Assembly (NCBI GenBank): GCA_019420465.1
Contig: JAHZHB010000122.1
Location: 3,032-9,476 of the forward strand
Length of the DNA: 6,445 nucleotides
Direction: 5' to 3'
From: Lachnospiraceae bacterium
GTDB lineage: Bacteria; Bacillota; Clostridia; Lachnospirales; Lachnospiraceae
Part shown: positions 5,760 through 6,445 of the stretch, piece by piece
Numbering within the stretch: position 1 is the first letter of the stretch
How the letters are laid out: every line of letters starts with the position of its first letter
The notes under the pieces: generated by a model
What the model saw: the letters and a program-made list of their open reading frames with translations, nothing else
What the model was told of the DNA's origin: nothing
Databases searched by the model: none
Position numbers and translations under genes: made by a program

Positions 5760-5786
5760 AAAATCCGCATGCTGTTACATACGGAT
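5760..5786 (-). terminator. Weak terminator-like hairpin over the HD gene stop codon
   Basis: On the minus strand ATCCGTATG (5778-5786) pairs with CATGCGGAT (5763-5771) through nine pairs including one T-G wobble. The HD stop TAA sits in the six-base loop TAACAG. Only about four T's follow, so termination would be partial, which could lower folP-folBK expression relative to folE. Its 3' flank matches the terminator at 313-352. Confidence 0.45.
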
Positions 5787-6263
5787 TTCCATGTTTTTCT
5801 TTTCTTTCGGCCAGTAACAGGTACTCTCTGCCGGACAGCTGTAGCAGCTGCGACTGAGGTGATCCGCCTTGTGAAGAAGTTCTCCCAGAAGCGTGCGTAC
5901 TTTCATGCCGTCAATACTCAGCCGGTGCCCTTTGATCGCATCACTGATATAGAGGATCTCTTCCTCCGTAAATCCGCATTCCGGCAGAATCTCCTCGGCC
6001 AGCGCAGCACTCGCTTCATCGTGAGAGATTCCCTCACGATATTCCCGTTCTCTGCCGATATCGTGCAAAAGAGCGGTCGCATACAGGACTTCCCGGGAAA
6101 ATCCGGCCGCCTGTTCGTCGTTCAGGATCGTACTGATCCGCGCCACATCCATGAAATGCTGGATATCGTGACCACAGTATACCCTGTCCTTTTCTGCCTC
6201 CTGAATGTTCTGCAGTTCTTTCTGATACAGCGGATGACGAAAGATCCTGTTTACTCTCTCCAT
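5775..6263 (-). CDS. HD-domain phosphohydrolase in the folate operon
   Basis: This 162-residue HD-superfamily metal-dependent phosphohydrolase has the ligand set His36 (GHDIQHFMDVAR, 31-42), His67-Asp68 (ATALLHDIGRE, 62-72) and Asp134 (LLHKADHLSR, 129-138). His81 and His113 (AIKGHRLS) are further likely metal ligands. After the HD core comes a short tail with Cys140, Cys143 and Cys149 (SRSCYSCPAESTCYWP), possibly a small metal site. The ATG overlaps the folE stop by one base (TGATG) and has no strong ribosome-binding site of its own, so its translation is coupled to folE. Position between folE and folP suggests a pterin-phosphate substrate, such as dihydroneopterin triphosphate or monophosphate, because no separate enzyme for that step is visible. 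The archaeal pterin enzyme MptB is an HD-fold precedent. The activity is inference; the fold is clear. Confidence 0.85.
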   Translation of the reverse strand: MERVNRIFRHPLYQKELQNIQEAEKDRVYCGHDIQHFMDVARISTILNDEQAAGFSREVLYATALLHDIGREREYREGISHDEASAALAEEILPECGFTEEEILYISDAIKGHRLSIDGMKVRTLLGELLHKADHLSRSCYSCPAESTCYWPKEKKNMEIRM

Positions 6264-6445
6264 CAGCGCACCATATTCATAAACTGGTTCTGTAACAGCT
6301 GGTTACCCTCAAATACACCGCGGGTAACGACTGTCACGGTCTTGCTGCCCGGCTTTTTGATGCCGCGCATGGTCATGCACATATGCTCGGCCTCCAGCAT
6401 GATCATCACACCGGCCGGATTTAAATGTTCTTCGAGCGCATCAGC
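6263..6445 (-). CDS. folE: GTP cyclohydrolase I, C-terminal part (cut by window edge)
   Basis: Only the last 60 residues are in the window; the 5' part lies beyond 6445. FolE converts GTP to 7,8-dihydroneopterin triphosphate and formate, the first committed step of the pterin branch. The fragment contains GVMIMLEAEHMCMTMRGIKK (12-31 of the visible part), the classic EAxHxCMxxRG motif whose cysteine (visible residue 23) is a zinc ligand. It then has the conserved SKTVTVVTRGVF and a normal family end at FMNMVR. There is no sign of damage. The stop codon overlaps the HD gene start by one base. Any operon promoter or tetrahydrofolate riboswitch, which some Firmicutes carry upstream of folE, would lie outside the window. 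Confidence 0.95.
   Translation of the reverse strand, partial: ADALEEHLNPAGVMIMLEAEHMCMTMRGIKKPGSKTVTVVTRGVFEGNQLLQNQFMNMVR

Noticed and set aside
1..6445. CRISPR array, tRNA, rRNA or phage genes
   Set aside because: No regularly spaced repeats, no cloverleaf-like sequence and no phage-type proteins were seen on either strand.

Overview
The window looks like chromosomal DNA from an anaerobic gut-type Firmicute, most probably a Lachnospiraceae member. The reasons are strong AGGAGG-type ribosome-binding sites, the gene order folE - HD protein - folP - folB/folK, and relatives of the flanking genes that I associate with that family. This placement is by recognition, not by a search.

Left part (1-803, minus strand): a small cysteine-rich protein runs off the left edge. 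Upstream of it is the C-terminal remnant of a SIR2-family (sirtuin) gene that has lost its N-terminal NAD-binding half and has no usable start. A good Rho-independent terminator lies between the two.

Middle part (about 854-3767, plus strand): a candidate promoter, then two alpha/beta-hydrolase esterase-family genes, then an ATP-grasp ligase gene. The ATP-grasp gene is broken. Its two halves lie in different frames, the segment that should carry the ATP-binding lysine and glycine-rich loop is absent, and a second in-frame gap is likely after the metal-binding motif. If the locus once hydrolysed esters and formed amide or ester bonds on one small molecule, only the two hydrolases remain here.

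Between the convergent stop codons of the ATP-grasp remnant and folBK (3791-4003) is a 213-bp palindromic element. It has perfect 47-bp inverted repeats around a 119-bp centre and no recombinase gene. It is the least ordinary non-coding feature in the window.

Right part (4022-6445, minus strand): a folate (dihydropteroate branch) operon reading folE (C-terminal part only) -> HD-domain phosphohydrolase -> folP -> folB-folK fusion. FolE makes dihydroneopterin triphosphate. The fusion then supplies the aldolase and the pyrophosphokinase, and FolP joins the pterin to p-aminobenzoate. The step with no dedicated enzyme here is removal of phosphates from dihydroneopterin triphosphate, and the HD protein, translationally coupled to folE, is a reasonable candidate for it. 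Two terminator-like hairpins, one behind the SIR2 remnant and one over the HD stop codon, share sequence and may belong to a dispersed repeat family.
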